This document shows positions 1 to 7,915 of a stretch of DNA of 64,000 nt, in pieces (positions within the stretch are counted from its first letter, which is position 1; every line of letters starts with the position of its first letter). This stretch comes from Nonomuraea guangzhouensis (lineage in GTDB: Bacteria > Actinomycetota > Actinomycetes > Streptosporangiales > Streptosporangiaceae), in the NCBI RefSeq assembly GCF_019396345.1, contig NZ_JAHKRM010000005.1:186001-250000 (forward strand), read 5' to 3'. A program made the position numbers and the translations under genes. The notes beneath the pieces were generated by a model. That model was not told the origin of the DNA. It saw only the letters and a list, made by a program, of their open reading frames with translations, and made no database searches.

Positions 1-2
1 AA

Positions 3-485
3 GCCTCCGTGGGTGATGGGGATGTGGTGGGCGAAATCCACGCGGAGTCCTGGAAGGCGGCCTACGTCGACTTCTTCGACCCGGCGTACTTCGCCGAAGC
101 GGTACAAAGCCGACGCGGGAAGTGGCACAACATGCTCGCCACCAGGCAGGACACCCTCCTGCTCGCCGCGCTGGCCGGACGACCGCTGACCTTCTCCTAC
201 TTCGGTCCTTCGCCGGTCCGGCCAGGATGGGCCGAACTCTTCGGTTTCTACAACCACCCGGACGCGTGGGGCACCGGCAGCGCGGGCGCCCTGATGGTCG
301 CCTCCCTGCGCAGGCTGCGCGAGGACGGCTTCGACGGGGTGCATCTGTGGACGCTGCGCGACACCCCCCAGTCACGCCGCTTCTACGCCAAGAACGGCTT
401 CACCGAGTCGGGTGCGGGCCGCCGGCACGATTTCGGTGACGGCAACCCGATCGAGCAGGTCGAGTACGAGCTGACCCTCAGCTGA
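3..485 (+). CDS. GNAT family N-acetyltransferase (5' end outside window)
   Basis: The frame is open from the first bases of the window, so the true start probably lies upstream; a GTG at position 9 is only a fallback. What remains is about 160 residues with the GNAT pattern: an N-terminal helix (AESWKAAYVDFF), a central strand (AELFGFYNHPDAWGTGSAGALM, with WGTGSAGALM in the place of the acetyl-CoA pyrophosphate loop Q/RxxGxG/A) and a C-terminal RFYAKNGFTESG motif typical of the family. It would transfer an acetyl group from acetyl-CoA to an unknown amine. It converges with the SDR gene, with only 3 bp between the stop codons and no clear terminator. The family call is firm; the substrate is unknown. 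Confidence 0.85.
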   Translation, partial: ASVGDGDVVGEIHAESWKAAYVDFFDPAYFAEAVQSRRGKWHNMLATRQDTLLLAALAGRPLTFSYFGPSPVRPGWAELFGFYNHPDAWGTGSAGALMVASLRRLREDGFDGVHLWTLRDTPQSRRFYAKNGFTESGAGRRHDFGDGNPIEQVEYELTLS

Positions 486-488
486 CCC

Positions 489-1223
489 CTACCCGGACAG
501 GGACGCGCCGCCGCACATCACCAGGTGCTGGCCGGTGACCGAGCCTCCTTCCGGTCCGAGGAGGAAGGCCGTCAGTCCCGCGACCTCCTCGGGCCTGATG
601 AACCGGCCCAGCGGGGGAACCCGTGGCGGCGTGGTGGCACGTCCGGGATCCCGCAGCATGGGGGTGTCGGTCGGGCCGGGGGCGACCACGTTGACGGTGA
701 TGCCACGCGGCGCCAGTTCCATGGCCCAGGAACGCGACAAGCCCACGAGCGCGGCCTTGGTCGCCGCGTACTGGCTCTTGCCCGCCGCGCCCGTCATCGT
801 GCGGCTTCCGATCAGTACGACGCGGCCACCTGGGCGGAGCGCGCCGGCGAGGGCGTTCACCAGAACGGTCGCGGCATCGACGTGGACCCGCCACATGAGG
901 GCGCCGTCCTGTGCCGAGAGGTGTCCGAGCGGCGCGGAGCGTTGCAGGCCCGCCGCGTGCACGATGGCGTCGACGGCGCCCACCGCGGCTGATGCGTCGG
1001 CCAGTTGGTCGAGGTCGGTCAGATCCGCCTGGACCCACGAGTAGGCCGGGGTGTCCTGGCGCTGCTCCGGAGGGTGGGTGCGGCTCATCCCGGTGATTCT
1101 CCAGCCCTCGCGGAGCAGGCGTGTGGCGACGGCCCGGCCGATGCCGGAGCTGGCCCCGGTCACCACCGCGTGCCGCTGCTCGTCCGCGGTCTGTCCGGTG
1201 TGGCGGTCCGGCGTGGCGTCCAT
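489..1223 (-). CDS. SDR family NAD(P)-dependent oxidoreductase
   Basis: About 244 residues, a normal classical SDR length. The cofactor motif TGASSGIGRAV is near the N-terminus, the catalytic Ser lies in VVLIGSRT and the Tyr/Lys pair in SQYAATKAAL, followed by the PGPTDTPM loop. It would reduce a carbonyl or oxidise an alcohol with NAD(P). The ATG at 1223 was chosen because it lies 7 bp after the stop of the sialidase-like gene; a longer frame would overlap that gene. It is the last gene of the leftward sugar-acid operon, so a sugar or sugar-acid substrate is likely by context only. The closest generic type is 3-oxoacyl-ACP reductase/gluconate dehydrogenase-like. Confidence 0.87.
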   Translation of the reverse strand: MDATPDRHTGQTADEQRHAVVTGASSGIGRAVATRLLREGWRITGMSRTHPPEQRQDTPAYSWVQADLTDLDQLADASAAVGAVDAIVHAAGLQRSAPLGHLSAQDGALMWRVHVDAATVLVNALAGALRPGGRVVLIGSRTMTGAAGKSQYAATKAALVGLSRSWAMELAPRGITVNVVAPGPTDTPMLRDPGRATTPPRVPPLGRFIRPEEVAGLTAFLLGPEGGSVTGQHLVMCGGASLSG

Positions 1224-1230
1224 CGGCACG

Positions 1231-2487
1231 TCAGATGCCTTCGGTGCGGGCGGCCCACTCGGGTCGTACGCGGACGTACTTGATGACGCGGCGGTGGTAG
1301 GTGAAGGCGATGTGCAGGTCACCGTCGGCGGTTTCCTGGATGGACGGGTAGGAGAACTCCCGGTTGAGACCGTCGCGGGAGTTGTTGGTCAGGCAGTAGC
1401 CGTCTCCCACCTCGAGATCGCGGCGGATCGGCCAGGTGCGCCCTCCATCGCCGGACAGCGCGAGCGTCATGGGGGCACGCGGAGCACCCCAGAACGCGGT
1501 TCGCTCATCGCGCCCGACGGGTGCCGGCACCTCCCCGGCGGGTCCGGCCGGCCCGTCGCCGGCCGGACCCGCCGGGGTCTCGGCGAGGCCGTCATCGTCG
1601 ATCTCGTCGTACAGGGACACCCGGCGCTCGGTGGCGTCGGCCGCGCTGCTGGCGTTGAACACCAGCGCCAGCCGACCGTCACGCAGCGTGACGTATTGGA
1701 CGGAGGAATTGTTGTTGGGCAGTTCGGTGGGGCCGGGAGCGCTCCAGGTAGCGCCCTCGTCTTCTGACCGGCTCGCGTAGATCGAATCCGCCCAGCGACT
1801 GCGGAACAGCGCGAGCAGCGTGCCGTCGGCCAGGAGGTGGACGTTCATGTGGACGCAGCCGGTGCTCTCCGGAACGGGCTGTTCGCGCCAGGTTCGTCCC
1901 TCGTCGTCGGAGATCATGAGGGAGCTGGTGTCACGGTCGCCGACCCAGCGCTTGCCCGGTGTGGTGACGCAGTTGAAGACGGGTAGCAGCCACCGGCCGG
2001 ACGGCAGCACGAGCACGGGCTGCCGGACGAAGACCCCGCCGCGGCTCGTGGCGGGAAAAAGGGTCTGCACAGGTCCCCAGGTGTGACCGTCGTCTCGCGA
2101 GATGCGGCGGCGAACTTCGGCCGTGTCCTGGTTACCGGCATGCTGGGCGGTGTACAGCAGCCACAGCTCGCCGGCGGGAGTGGGGAACAGGACCGGGTTC
2201 TGCTCGGAACGCGTCAGGTCGTCGGACAGCCGCGTGGGAGTGGACCAGGTGTCCGCGCCCTTCTCCAGCCGGGAGAACCACACCGAGATGTCCGAGACGC
2301 CTTCCTGCGTACCGCCGAACCACACGCAGCCGAGATCGCCGTTGCGTAGCGCCATGATGTTGGCGGCGTGGTTCTGCACGGCGGGCGCGATCAGGTACGC
2401 CTCGTGGCGATCCGGGTCGTCGTCGCGGACGCGGATCAGGCCGTCCACGGGCAGCTGGCCGGAAACGGGCGTCTGGGGCTGACTCAC
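1231..2487 (-). CDS. Sialidase-fold (BNR/Asp-box) protein, predicted neuraminidase type
   Basis: 418 residues with four Asp-box repeats of the S-x-D-x-G-x-T-W type: SRDDGHTW, SDDEGRTW, SEDEGATW and SGDGGRTW. These mark a beta-propeller of the sialidase superfamily, in the predicted-neuraminidase group whose N-terminus reads HAANIMALRNGDLGCVWFGG. There is no signal peptide, so it should act in the cytoplasm on an imported oligosaccharide. The GTG start overlaps the aldolase stop as GTGA, showing tight coupling. True sialidase activity is not assured: the same fold is also used by other glycosidases and by glucuronate lyases, and the operon (2-keto-acid aldolase, acid-sugar kinase) fits a uronic-acid type substrate at least as well. 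Specific activity is unknown. Confidence 0.8.
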   Translation of the reverse strand: MSQPQTPVSGQLPVDGLIRVRDDDPDRHEAYLIAPAVQNHAANIMALRNGDLGCVWFGGTQEGVSDISVWFSRLEKGADTWSTPTRLSDDLTRSEQNPVLFPTPAGELWLLYTAQHAGNQDTAEVRRRISRDDGHTWGPVQTLFPATSRGGVFVRQPVLVLPSGRWLLPVFNCVTTPGKRWVGDRDTSSLMISDDEGRTWREQPVPESTGCVHMNVHLLADGTLLALFRSRWADSIYASRSEDEGATWSAPGPTELPNNNSSVQYVTLRDGRLALVFNASSAADATERRVSLYDEIDDDGLAETPAGPAGDGPAGPAGEVPAPVGRDERTAFWGAPRAPMTLALSGDGGRTWPIRRDLEVGDGYCLTNNSRDGLNREFSYPSIQETADGDLHIAFTYHRRVIKYVRVRPEWAARTEGI

Positions 2488-3266
2488 TGTTCTCCTTGGC
2501 GGAACTGGTCTCGGGCGTCGGTCAGGTGGGACTTGGCGACCTGTTCGAGGTGGACGAGGTCTGAGGCGACGCTGGCGAAGGTGTATCCCTCGGCCAGGCG
2601 CTTGGCGGCGGTCCCGCCGTCGGGTGTGTGGATGCCGGCGGCGACACCGGCGGACCTGGCGGCTTCGCGCACCGTGACCAGCGCGTCCTCGAACTGGGAA
2701 GCGATCGCCGGGTCGCCGGGGAAGGCGCCGCCCAGGGCCAGACACAGATCGGACGGGCCGACGTAGACGCCGTCCAGGCCGGGGGTGGCGCAGATCGCCT
2801 CGACGTCGGCCAGCCCCTGTGCCGTCTCGATCATGGCGAGGACCAGCACGGTGGCGTCGCTGTCCGCGGGGCGCGGCCCGATGCGGAGCGCCGAGCGCAT
2901 CGGCCCGTACGAGCGGCGCCCTTTCGGCGGATAGCGGGTCGCGGAGACGGCCGCGGCGGCATCGTCGGCGGTGTCGATGAGCGGCACGATGACACCCGCG
3001 GCGCCCGCGTCGAGGGCCCGGCCGATGGGGCTGGGGTCGTTCGCCTCGACTCTGACCAGGCCCGCGGACACGCCGCCCGCGTCGATCGCGGTAAGGCCGC
3101 TCAGCAGCCCCGAGTAGCCCAGCAGTCCGTGCTGGGCGTCCAGGCACACGTAGTCGTAACCGAGGCGCGCGATGCGCTCGGTGGACACCGGCGAATCGAG
3201 CACGGACCAGTAGCCCAGTGCGGGCTCCCGGGCCCGGATCCTGGCGGTGACGTCGATGATGCTCAC
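2484..3266 (-). CDS. HpcH/HpaI family aldolase (2-keto-3-deoxy acid type)
   Basis: 260 residues, the usual length for class II, metal-dependent pyruvate aldolases. Signatures: LDAQHG, PLIDTADDAAAAVSATRYPPKGRRSYG, and MIETAQGLADVEAICATPGLDGVYVGPSDLCLALGG, which holds the metal-binding Glu and the GPxDL motif. It would split a 2-keto-3-deoxy sugar acid into pyruvate and an aldehyde. The GTG start at 3266 has GGAGAAGG a few bases upstream; a longer frame would run into the neighbouring aldo/keto reductase. It sits 28 bp after that gene and overlaps the sialidase-like gene by 4 bp, so all three are co-transcribed. Alternatives within the family include macrophomate-synthase-like and citrate-lyase-beta-like enzymes. 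Confidence 0.88.
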   Translation of the reverse strand: MSIIDVTARIRAREPALGYWSVLDSPVSTERIARLGYDYVCLDAQHGLLGYSGLLSGLTAIDAGGVSAGLVRVEANDPSPIGRALDAGAAGVIVPLIDTADDAAAAVSATRYPPKGRRSYGPMRSALRIGPRPADSDATVLVLAMIETAQGLADVEAICATPGLDGVYVGPSDLCLALGGAFPGDPAIASQFEDALVTVREAARSAGVAAGIHTPDGGTAAKRLAEGYTFASVASDLVHLEQVAKSHLTDARDQFRQGEQ

Positions 3267-3294
3267 GGCTGGCCTTCTCCTCGGTGGTCGGCTC

Positions 3295-4284
3295 TCATCG
3301 GTTGTAGGCGGGCATGGGGCCGCGCAGCGCCGCGCCCACGCGGTCGCAGGCTGCCACGACGTCCTCGGGAAGCGCCCCGGCCGCGGCGATCGCGATGTTC
3401 GCGCGGAGGTGTTCGACCTTGGAACCGCCGAGCAGGATGGCCCCCACGCCGTCGCGATGGCCCAGCCACCGCAGAGACAGCTCGACGAGGGAGATGCCCG
3501 ACTGCGCGGCGATCTCGCCAAGGGCGGTGACGGCCTCGAACAGCGCCGGGTTCCAGTACCGCTGCCGGTACATGGGGGCGAGCGTGGAGTCGCCGAAGCG
3601 GCCGGCGGCGGGGTCCTGCTCGAAGGTGTGCCGCCCGGTGAGCAGGCCCCCGCCGAGCGGGTTGTAGACCATGGTCGTCAGGCCGGTGCTCCGCGCGAAC
3701 TCCAGATATTCCTCCTCGACCCTGCGGGCCAGCAGGTTGTAGAGCTGCTGGGCGACGACCGGCCGCGGCGCGCCGACGGCGTCGGCGGTGTGGTTGATCT
3801 CGGCGATCTGCCAGGCCGCGTAGTTGGAGACGCCGAGTGCGCCGATCTTGCCCTCGGCGACGAACTCGGCGATGGCGCCGAGCGTCTCGGCCGGCGGCGT
3901 GCGGCGGTCGGGCTGGTGCAGGTAGAACAGGTCGACGTGGTCGGCCCGCAGGCGGCGCAGACTGCCTTCGAGGCTCGCCCGCAATCCCTTGGCGGACAAC
4001 GGCGCGTGATCGCCGGCGTCCGGATGGGGCATACCGGCCTTGGTCGCGAGGACGACCCGGTCGCGCCGGGTGGCGAGCAGCGGCCCCAGGATGGACTCGG
4101 TCGCGCCGCCCGCGTAGACGTTCGCGGTGTCCACCCCGGTGACGCCGGCGTCGAGCGCCACGTCCAGCATGCGCGCGGCCACTTTCGCGTCGGCCGTGTC
4201 GCCGAACGTCATGGTGCCCAGCACCAGGCGGGACAGCCCGATGGGCGCCCCGGACGGTGTCGCCGCTGGTACGGAAGGTGTCAT
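3295..4284 (-). CDS. Aldo/keto reductase
   Basis: 329 residues with the whole AKR barrel. Visible catalytic positions: Asp and Tyr in DTANVYAGGATESILG, Lys in RVVLATKAG, and His in HVDLFYLHQPD. The GVSNYAAWQIAEI motif and the C-terminal LGGSKVEHLRANI cofactor loop are also present. It would reduce an aldehyde or ketone with NADPH. The start ATG overlaps the stop of the ABC ATPase gene (ATGA at 4281-4284). In this operon it could handle the aldehyde released by the aldolase or a keto-sugar, but this is context only. The closest generic type is the L-glyceraldehyde-3-phosphate reductase/YajO-like group. Confidence 0.88.
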   Translation of the reverse strand: MTPSVPAATPSGAPIGLSRLVLGTMTFGDTADAKVAARMLDVALDAGVTGVDTANVYAGGATESILGPLLATRRDRVVLATKAGMPHPDAGDHAPLSAKGLRASLEGSLRRLRADHVDLFYLHQPDRRTPPAETLGAIAEFVAEGKIGALGVSNYAAWQIAEINHTADAVGAPRPVVAQQLYNLLARRVEEEYLEFARSTGLTTMVYNPLGGGLLTGRHTFEQDPAAGRFGDSTLAPMYRQRYWNPALFEAVTALGEIAAQSGISLVELSLRWLGHRDGVGAILLGGSKVEHLRANIAIAAAGALPEDVVAACDRVGAALRGPMPAYNR

Positions 4285-5144
4285 CGGTCGGTTCCTCGCT
4301 CAACGGTTGTGCCGGGGGACTGCGTGGTGGACGGGCCGCACACCAGATTGCGCGGCTTGCGCCCGCGCATCGTGGCCGGGTCCAGCGCGGCCCTGCGGAG
4401 GGCGCGGGTGTACGGGTGGGCCGGTGCGGCCAGCACCTTCCGGGTCGGACCGGACTCGACCAGGCGCCCTTTGCTCATCACGACGATGTTCTCGCTGATC
4501 TCCCTGACCACACCGAGGTTGTGGGAGATCACGACATAGGTGAGGCCGGTCTCGGCCTGGATCGTCATGAGCAGGGCGAGGACCTGAGCCTGAACGGACA
4601 CATCCAGCGCGCTCGTCGCCTCGTCGCAGACCAGCAGGTCGGGATCGGAGGCCAGGGCCCTGGCGATGCCGATGCGCTGGCGCTGCCCGCCGGAGAACTC
4701 CGGCGGGCGCCGCTCCAGGGCCGTAGCGGGCAGGCCTACCTGGTCGATGAGCCTGGCCGCCTCCTTGGCCCGTGCGCGCCTGTCGCGCATTCCGCGCACC
4801 CGCAGCGGTTCCGCGACGATCTCCTCCGCCGACAGGTGCGGGTCGAGCGATCCGTACGGGTCCTGGAAGATCATCTGGATCCCGCTGCGCATCGGGCGCA
4901 GCTGTTTCTCACTCAGCCGGGCGATGTCGGTGCCGTCCACCACGATGCGGCCCGCGGTGGGCTTGACCAGCCGGACGATCGACCGGGCGATCGTGGACTT
5001 GCCGCAGCCCGACTCCCCCACGATGGCCAGGGTGCCGCCCCGCCGTACGGTGAAGCTGACGTCGTCGACCGCGCGGAACACGCCGTGGGCGACGGGATAG
5101 TCCACGACGAGGCCGTCGACCTCGAGGAACGCGTCGTCGGTCAT
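4281..5144 (-). CDS. ABC transporter ATP-binding protein, oligopeptide/dipeptide type (OppF/DppF-like)
   Basis: 287 residues. Walker A GESGCGKST, signature SGGQRQRIGIARAL, Walker B LLVCDEATSALD and the H-loop VISHNLGVV are all intact. The C-terminal HPYTRALRRAAL element is typical of the Opp/Dpp/Nik family. It powers import through the two permeases encoded upstream. The ATG at 5144 overlaps the stop of the partner ATPase (ATGA), and its own stop overlaps the aldo/keto reductase start. The importer class takes peptides, nickel or, often in actinobacteria, oligosaccharides; the enzymes here point to a sugar or sugar-acid oligomer. Confidence 0.92.
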   Translation of the reverse strand: MTDDAFLEVDGLVVDYPVAHGVFRAVDDVSFTVRRGGTLAIVGESGCGKSTIARSIVRLVKPTAGRIVVDGTDIARLSEKQLRPMRSGIQMIFQDPYGSLDPHLSAEEIVAEPLRVRGMRDRRARAKEAARLIDQVGLPATALERRPPEFSGGQRQRIGIARALASDPDLLVCDEATSALDVSVQAQVLALLMTIQAETGLTYVVISHNLGVVREISENIVVMSKGRLVESGPTRKVLAAPAHPYTRALRRAALDPATMRGRKPRNLVCGPSTTQSPGTTVERGTDR

Positions 5145-6037
5145 CGGGATTCTCCCAGCGCTATCGGGTCGGCGGGCGACCCGTCGTCGGCGGGCACGTC
5201 CGGGGACTCGCCGTCTTCGTCCCAGGGGCCGAGCCGTGGGACCGCCGTCAGCAACTTCCTGGTGTACGGGTCGCCGGGTTCGTGGACGATCTGTTCGGCC
5301 TCGCCGGACTCGACGAATCTCCCGTCCTTCATGACATGGATGCGGTCCGAGACGAGCCGGGCCACACCGATGTCGTGAGTGATCATGAGAATGCCGATGC
5401 CGGTGTTCTCCTGTACTTCGAGCAGCAGGTCGAGGATGCCTGCCTGGACGGTGACGTCCAGGGCGGAGGTCGGTTCGTCGGCGACGAGCAGCACGGGCGA
5501 CCCGGCGAGCGCGAGCGCGATGAGCACGCGCTGCAGCATGCCTCCGGACAGCTGATGCGGATACTTCCGGAGCTGGGACTCCGGATCGGGGATATGCATC
5601 CGGGCCAGCAGGGCGACGGACCGCGAGACGATTTCCGACCTGGACAGGTCGCGGTTGCACAGCCGCACGGCCTCACGGAGCTGCCGCCCGATGGTGTGGA
5701 CCGGGCTGAGCGCCGTCATCGGATCCTGCGGGATGAGGGAGACGGTACGCCCGCGTACCTTGCGCACCGCGCGCGGGTCGGCGATGACGTCGACTCCCTG
5801 GAAGCGGGCTCTGCCGGAGAGGACCGCCAGCTCCGGAGGGAGCAGTCGCAGGATGCCCATGGCCGTGGTGGACTTGCCGGAGCCTGACTCGCCAATGATC
5901 GTCACGGTTTCGCCCTGGCGGATGAGGAAGCTCACGCCGTCGACGGCGCGGACGATGCCGGCTTCGGTGATCAGCTCGATCTGCAGGTCCTCGACCTCCA
6001 GCAGGGGACGATCGGCCTGGTCGAACTCGGCTGCCAT
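5141..6037 (-). CDS. ABC transporter ATP-binding protein, oligopeptide/dipeptide type (OppD/DppD-like)
   Basis: 298 residues with Walker A GESGSGKST, Q-loop LIPQDPMTAL, signature LSGGMLQRVLIALAL, Walker B VLLVADEPTSALD and H-loop MITHDIGVAR. The C-terminal GDPYTRKLLTAVPRLG segment is the Opp/Dpp extension. It forms the nucleotide-binding heterodimer with the product of the next gene, whose start overlaps its stop. It follows the permease gene by 7 bp. Nothing in it is degenerate. Confidence 0.92.
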   Translation of the reverse strand: MAAEFDQADRPLLEVEDLQIELITEAGIVRAVDGVSFLIRQGETVTIIGESGSGKSTTAMGILRLLPPELAVLSGRARFQGVDVIADPRAVRKVRGRTVSLIPQDPMTALSPVHTIGRQLREAVRLCNRDLSRSEIVSRSVALLARMHIPDPESQLRKYPHQLSGGMLQRVLIALALAGSPVLLVADEPTSALDVTVQAGILDLLLEVQENTGIGILMITHDIGVARLVSDRIHVMKDGRFVESGEAEQIVHEPGDPYTRKLLTAVPRLGPWDEDGESPDVPADDGSPADPIALGESR

Positions 6038-6044
6038 GCTCGGC

Positions 6045-6980
6045 TCACCTTCCTTTCCGTCTGCGGACGCGATCCCTCAGCCCGTCTCCGAGCAGGTTGA
6101 CCCCGACGACGAGCAGCACGATGACCAGTCCGGGCAGCGTGACCAGCCACCACGACGTCGTGATGTAGTCCTGGCCGTCGGAGATGATGCGGCCCCAGGT
6201 GGCGAACGGGCGCTGCGGACCGGCGCCCAGGTAGCTCAGCGCGCTCTCCAGCAGTACGGCCTGGGCCAGCAGCAGGAGGATCACGAGCGTGGCCTGCTTG
6301 ACGACGTTGGGCAGCACGTGCCGGAGCAGGATGGTGATGCGGCGAAGGCCGAGCACCCGGGCCGCGGCCACATAGGGTTTCTCCCGCTCGACGAGCACCA
6401 GGGAACGGGTCAGGCGGGCCACCTCCGGCCACTGCGCGATCGCGATCACGAAGGTAATGACCGGAATGGAGGGGCCGAAGAGCGCGACGATCAACAGCAG
6501 CATCAACAGCAGAGGCAGCGAGAGCTGCGCTTCCAGCAGGCGGGAGACGATGGTGTCGACCCAGCCGCCGAAGAATCCGGCCGCGGCACCGGCGATGAGG
6601 CCGATGATGCCGGACACGACGATGGCCAGCACCCCGACGGTGAGCGAGACCTGGCCGCCGTGCAGGACCCGGGAGAGAAGATCCCTGCCGAGCTGGTCGG
6701 TTCCGAACAGGTGCCCGCCGGTCAGCGGTGGCAGACGGCGCAGGCTGAGGCTCTGCTCGTCCGGCCCGGGGATCGGCAGCACGCCGGCCAGGACGACGGG
6801 CACGACGACGAGGGCCACACACACCGAGCCGACCCATGTCTTCAGCCGCGCGCCCTTGCGGCGGAGGACCGCCGCGGATCGCGCGAGATCCTTGGCGGTC
6901 ACCGCGCTGGGCCGTGCGGAGGGCTCCGGGGTCTCCCGGCCGCCGAAGCCGTCGGCGGGGCCGGCCTCCGTGGCGGTCAT
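6045..6980 (-). CDS. ABC transporter permease, OppC/DppC type
   Basis: 311 residues. A roughly 40-residue cytoplasmic N-terminus is followed by a membrane span (VGSVCVALVVVPVVLAGVLPI), the HLFGTDQLGRDLLSRVLHGGQVSL motif diagnostic of the DppC family, and four or five more spans. The EAA-type cytoplasmic loop reads AAARVLGLRRITILLRHVLPNVV. The ATG at 6980 overlaps the stop of the partner permease gene (ATGA). It forms the channel with the OppB-type subunit. Confidence 0.9.
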   Translation of the reverse strand: MTATEAGPADGFGGRETPEPSARPSAVTAKDLARSAAVLRRKGARLKTWVGSVCVALVVVPVVLAGVLPIPGPDEQSLSLRRLPPLTGGHLFGTDQLGRDLLSRVLHGGQVSLTVGVLAIVVSGIIGLIAGAAAGFFGGWVDTIVSRLLEAQLSLPLLLMLLLIVALFGPSIPVITFVIAIAQWPEVARLTRSLVLVEREKPYVAAARVLGLRRITILLRHVLPNVVKQATLVILLLLAQAVLLESALSYLGAGPQRPFATWGRIISDGQDYITTSWWLVTLPGLVIVLLVVGVNLLGDGLRDRVRRRKGR

Positions 6981-7912
6981 GAGGACACCGCCTTCCCGAG
7001 TCGTACCCGCGGGTCGAGCAGCGGGTAGGTGAGATCGATGAGGAGCTGGACGGCCACTGTCAGGATGGCCGTGACCAGGACGGTCGCCTGGATCAGCGGG
7101 TAGTCCCGGGTTTCCAGCGCACGGACGACGAGCGATCCGACACCCGGCCAGGCGAAGACGACCTCGACCACCACCACGCCGTTGAGCATGGCGGCGAACC
7201 GGGTGCCGAGCGCGGTCACCACCGGGACGGCCGAGTTGCCCATGGCGTAGCGCCAGGTCAGGCCGCGTTCGGAGATGCCGCGGGAGCGGGCGATCGTCAG
7301 ATAGGGAGCCGCGAAGCCGGTCCCCATCTCCCGGCGCACCAAACGGGAGATCAACGCGATCTGCAGGATGCCGACCGTCACGGTCGGCAGCACCAGGCCG
7401 GCCCAACTGGTGAAACCGGATGCCGGGAGCACAGGGACGAGCACCGCGAAGACGGTCAGCAGCATGATGCCGCTCCAGAACTCCGGCATGGACTGACCGG
7501 CGATCATGGCCACGTTGGCCCCGAGCTCACGGGCGGTGTCGGCGTGCCGCGCCATCCAGACGCCGAGCGGGATGGCCACGACCGCGGCGAACAGGATGGA
7601 GGACACGGCGAGCATGACGGTGTACGGCATCCGGCTGAGGACGACGTCCAGGGCGGGGGCCTGGAAGGAGAAGGACGTGCCCAGGTTGCCGCCGAACAGG
7701 TCACGAACGAAGATTCCGTACTGCTGTATCAGCGGTTTGTCCAGGCCGAACTGGACACGGATGCGTTCGAGCTCCGCCGTGGTGGCCAGGGGGCTGGCGT
7801 AGGCGGCCGCCGGATCGCCTGGCGCCAGCCGTACGAGGACGAAGACCGTGGAGATGGTCAGGAAGATCGCCAGGAGGCTCTGCCCGACGCGTTGGGTGAC
7901 GTAGCGGACCAC
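6977..7912 (-). CDS. ABC transporter permease, OppB/DppB type
   Basis: 311 residues. The N-terminal VRYVTQRVGQSLLAIFLTISTVFVLVRLAPGDPA is the classic DppB leader and first membrane span. The family loop IARSRGISERGLTWRYAMGNSAVPVV and the VVVEVVFAWPGVGSLVVRAL segment follow. It starts with GTG 3 bp after the stop of the binding-protein gene, so it is translated from the same transcript. Substrate specificity cannot be read from this subunit. Confidence 0.9.
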   Translation of the reverse strand: MVRYVTQRVGQSLLAIFLTISTVFVLVRLAPGDPAAAYASPLATTAELERIRVQFGLDKPLIQQYGIFVRDLFGGNLGTSFSFQAPALDVVLSRMPYTVMLAVSSILFAAVVAIPLGVWMARHADTARELGANVAMIAGQSMPEFWSGIMLLTVFAVLVPVLPASGFTSWAGLVLPTVTVGILQIALISRLVRREMGTGFAAPYLTIARSRGISERGLTWRYAMGNSAVPVVTALGTRFAAMLNGVVVVEVVFAWPGVGSLVVRALETRDYPLIQATVLVTAILTVAVQLLIDLTYPLLDPRVRLGKAVSS

Positions 7913-7915
7913 GAC

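Noticed and set aside
1231..2487. Secreted virulence-type neuraminidase
   Set aside because: There is no signal peptide or cell-wall anchor, and it is embedded in a cytoplasmic catabolic operon.
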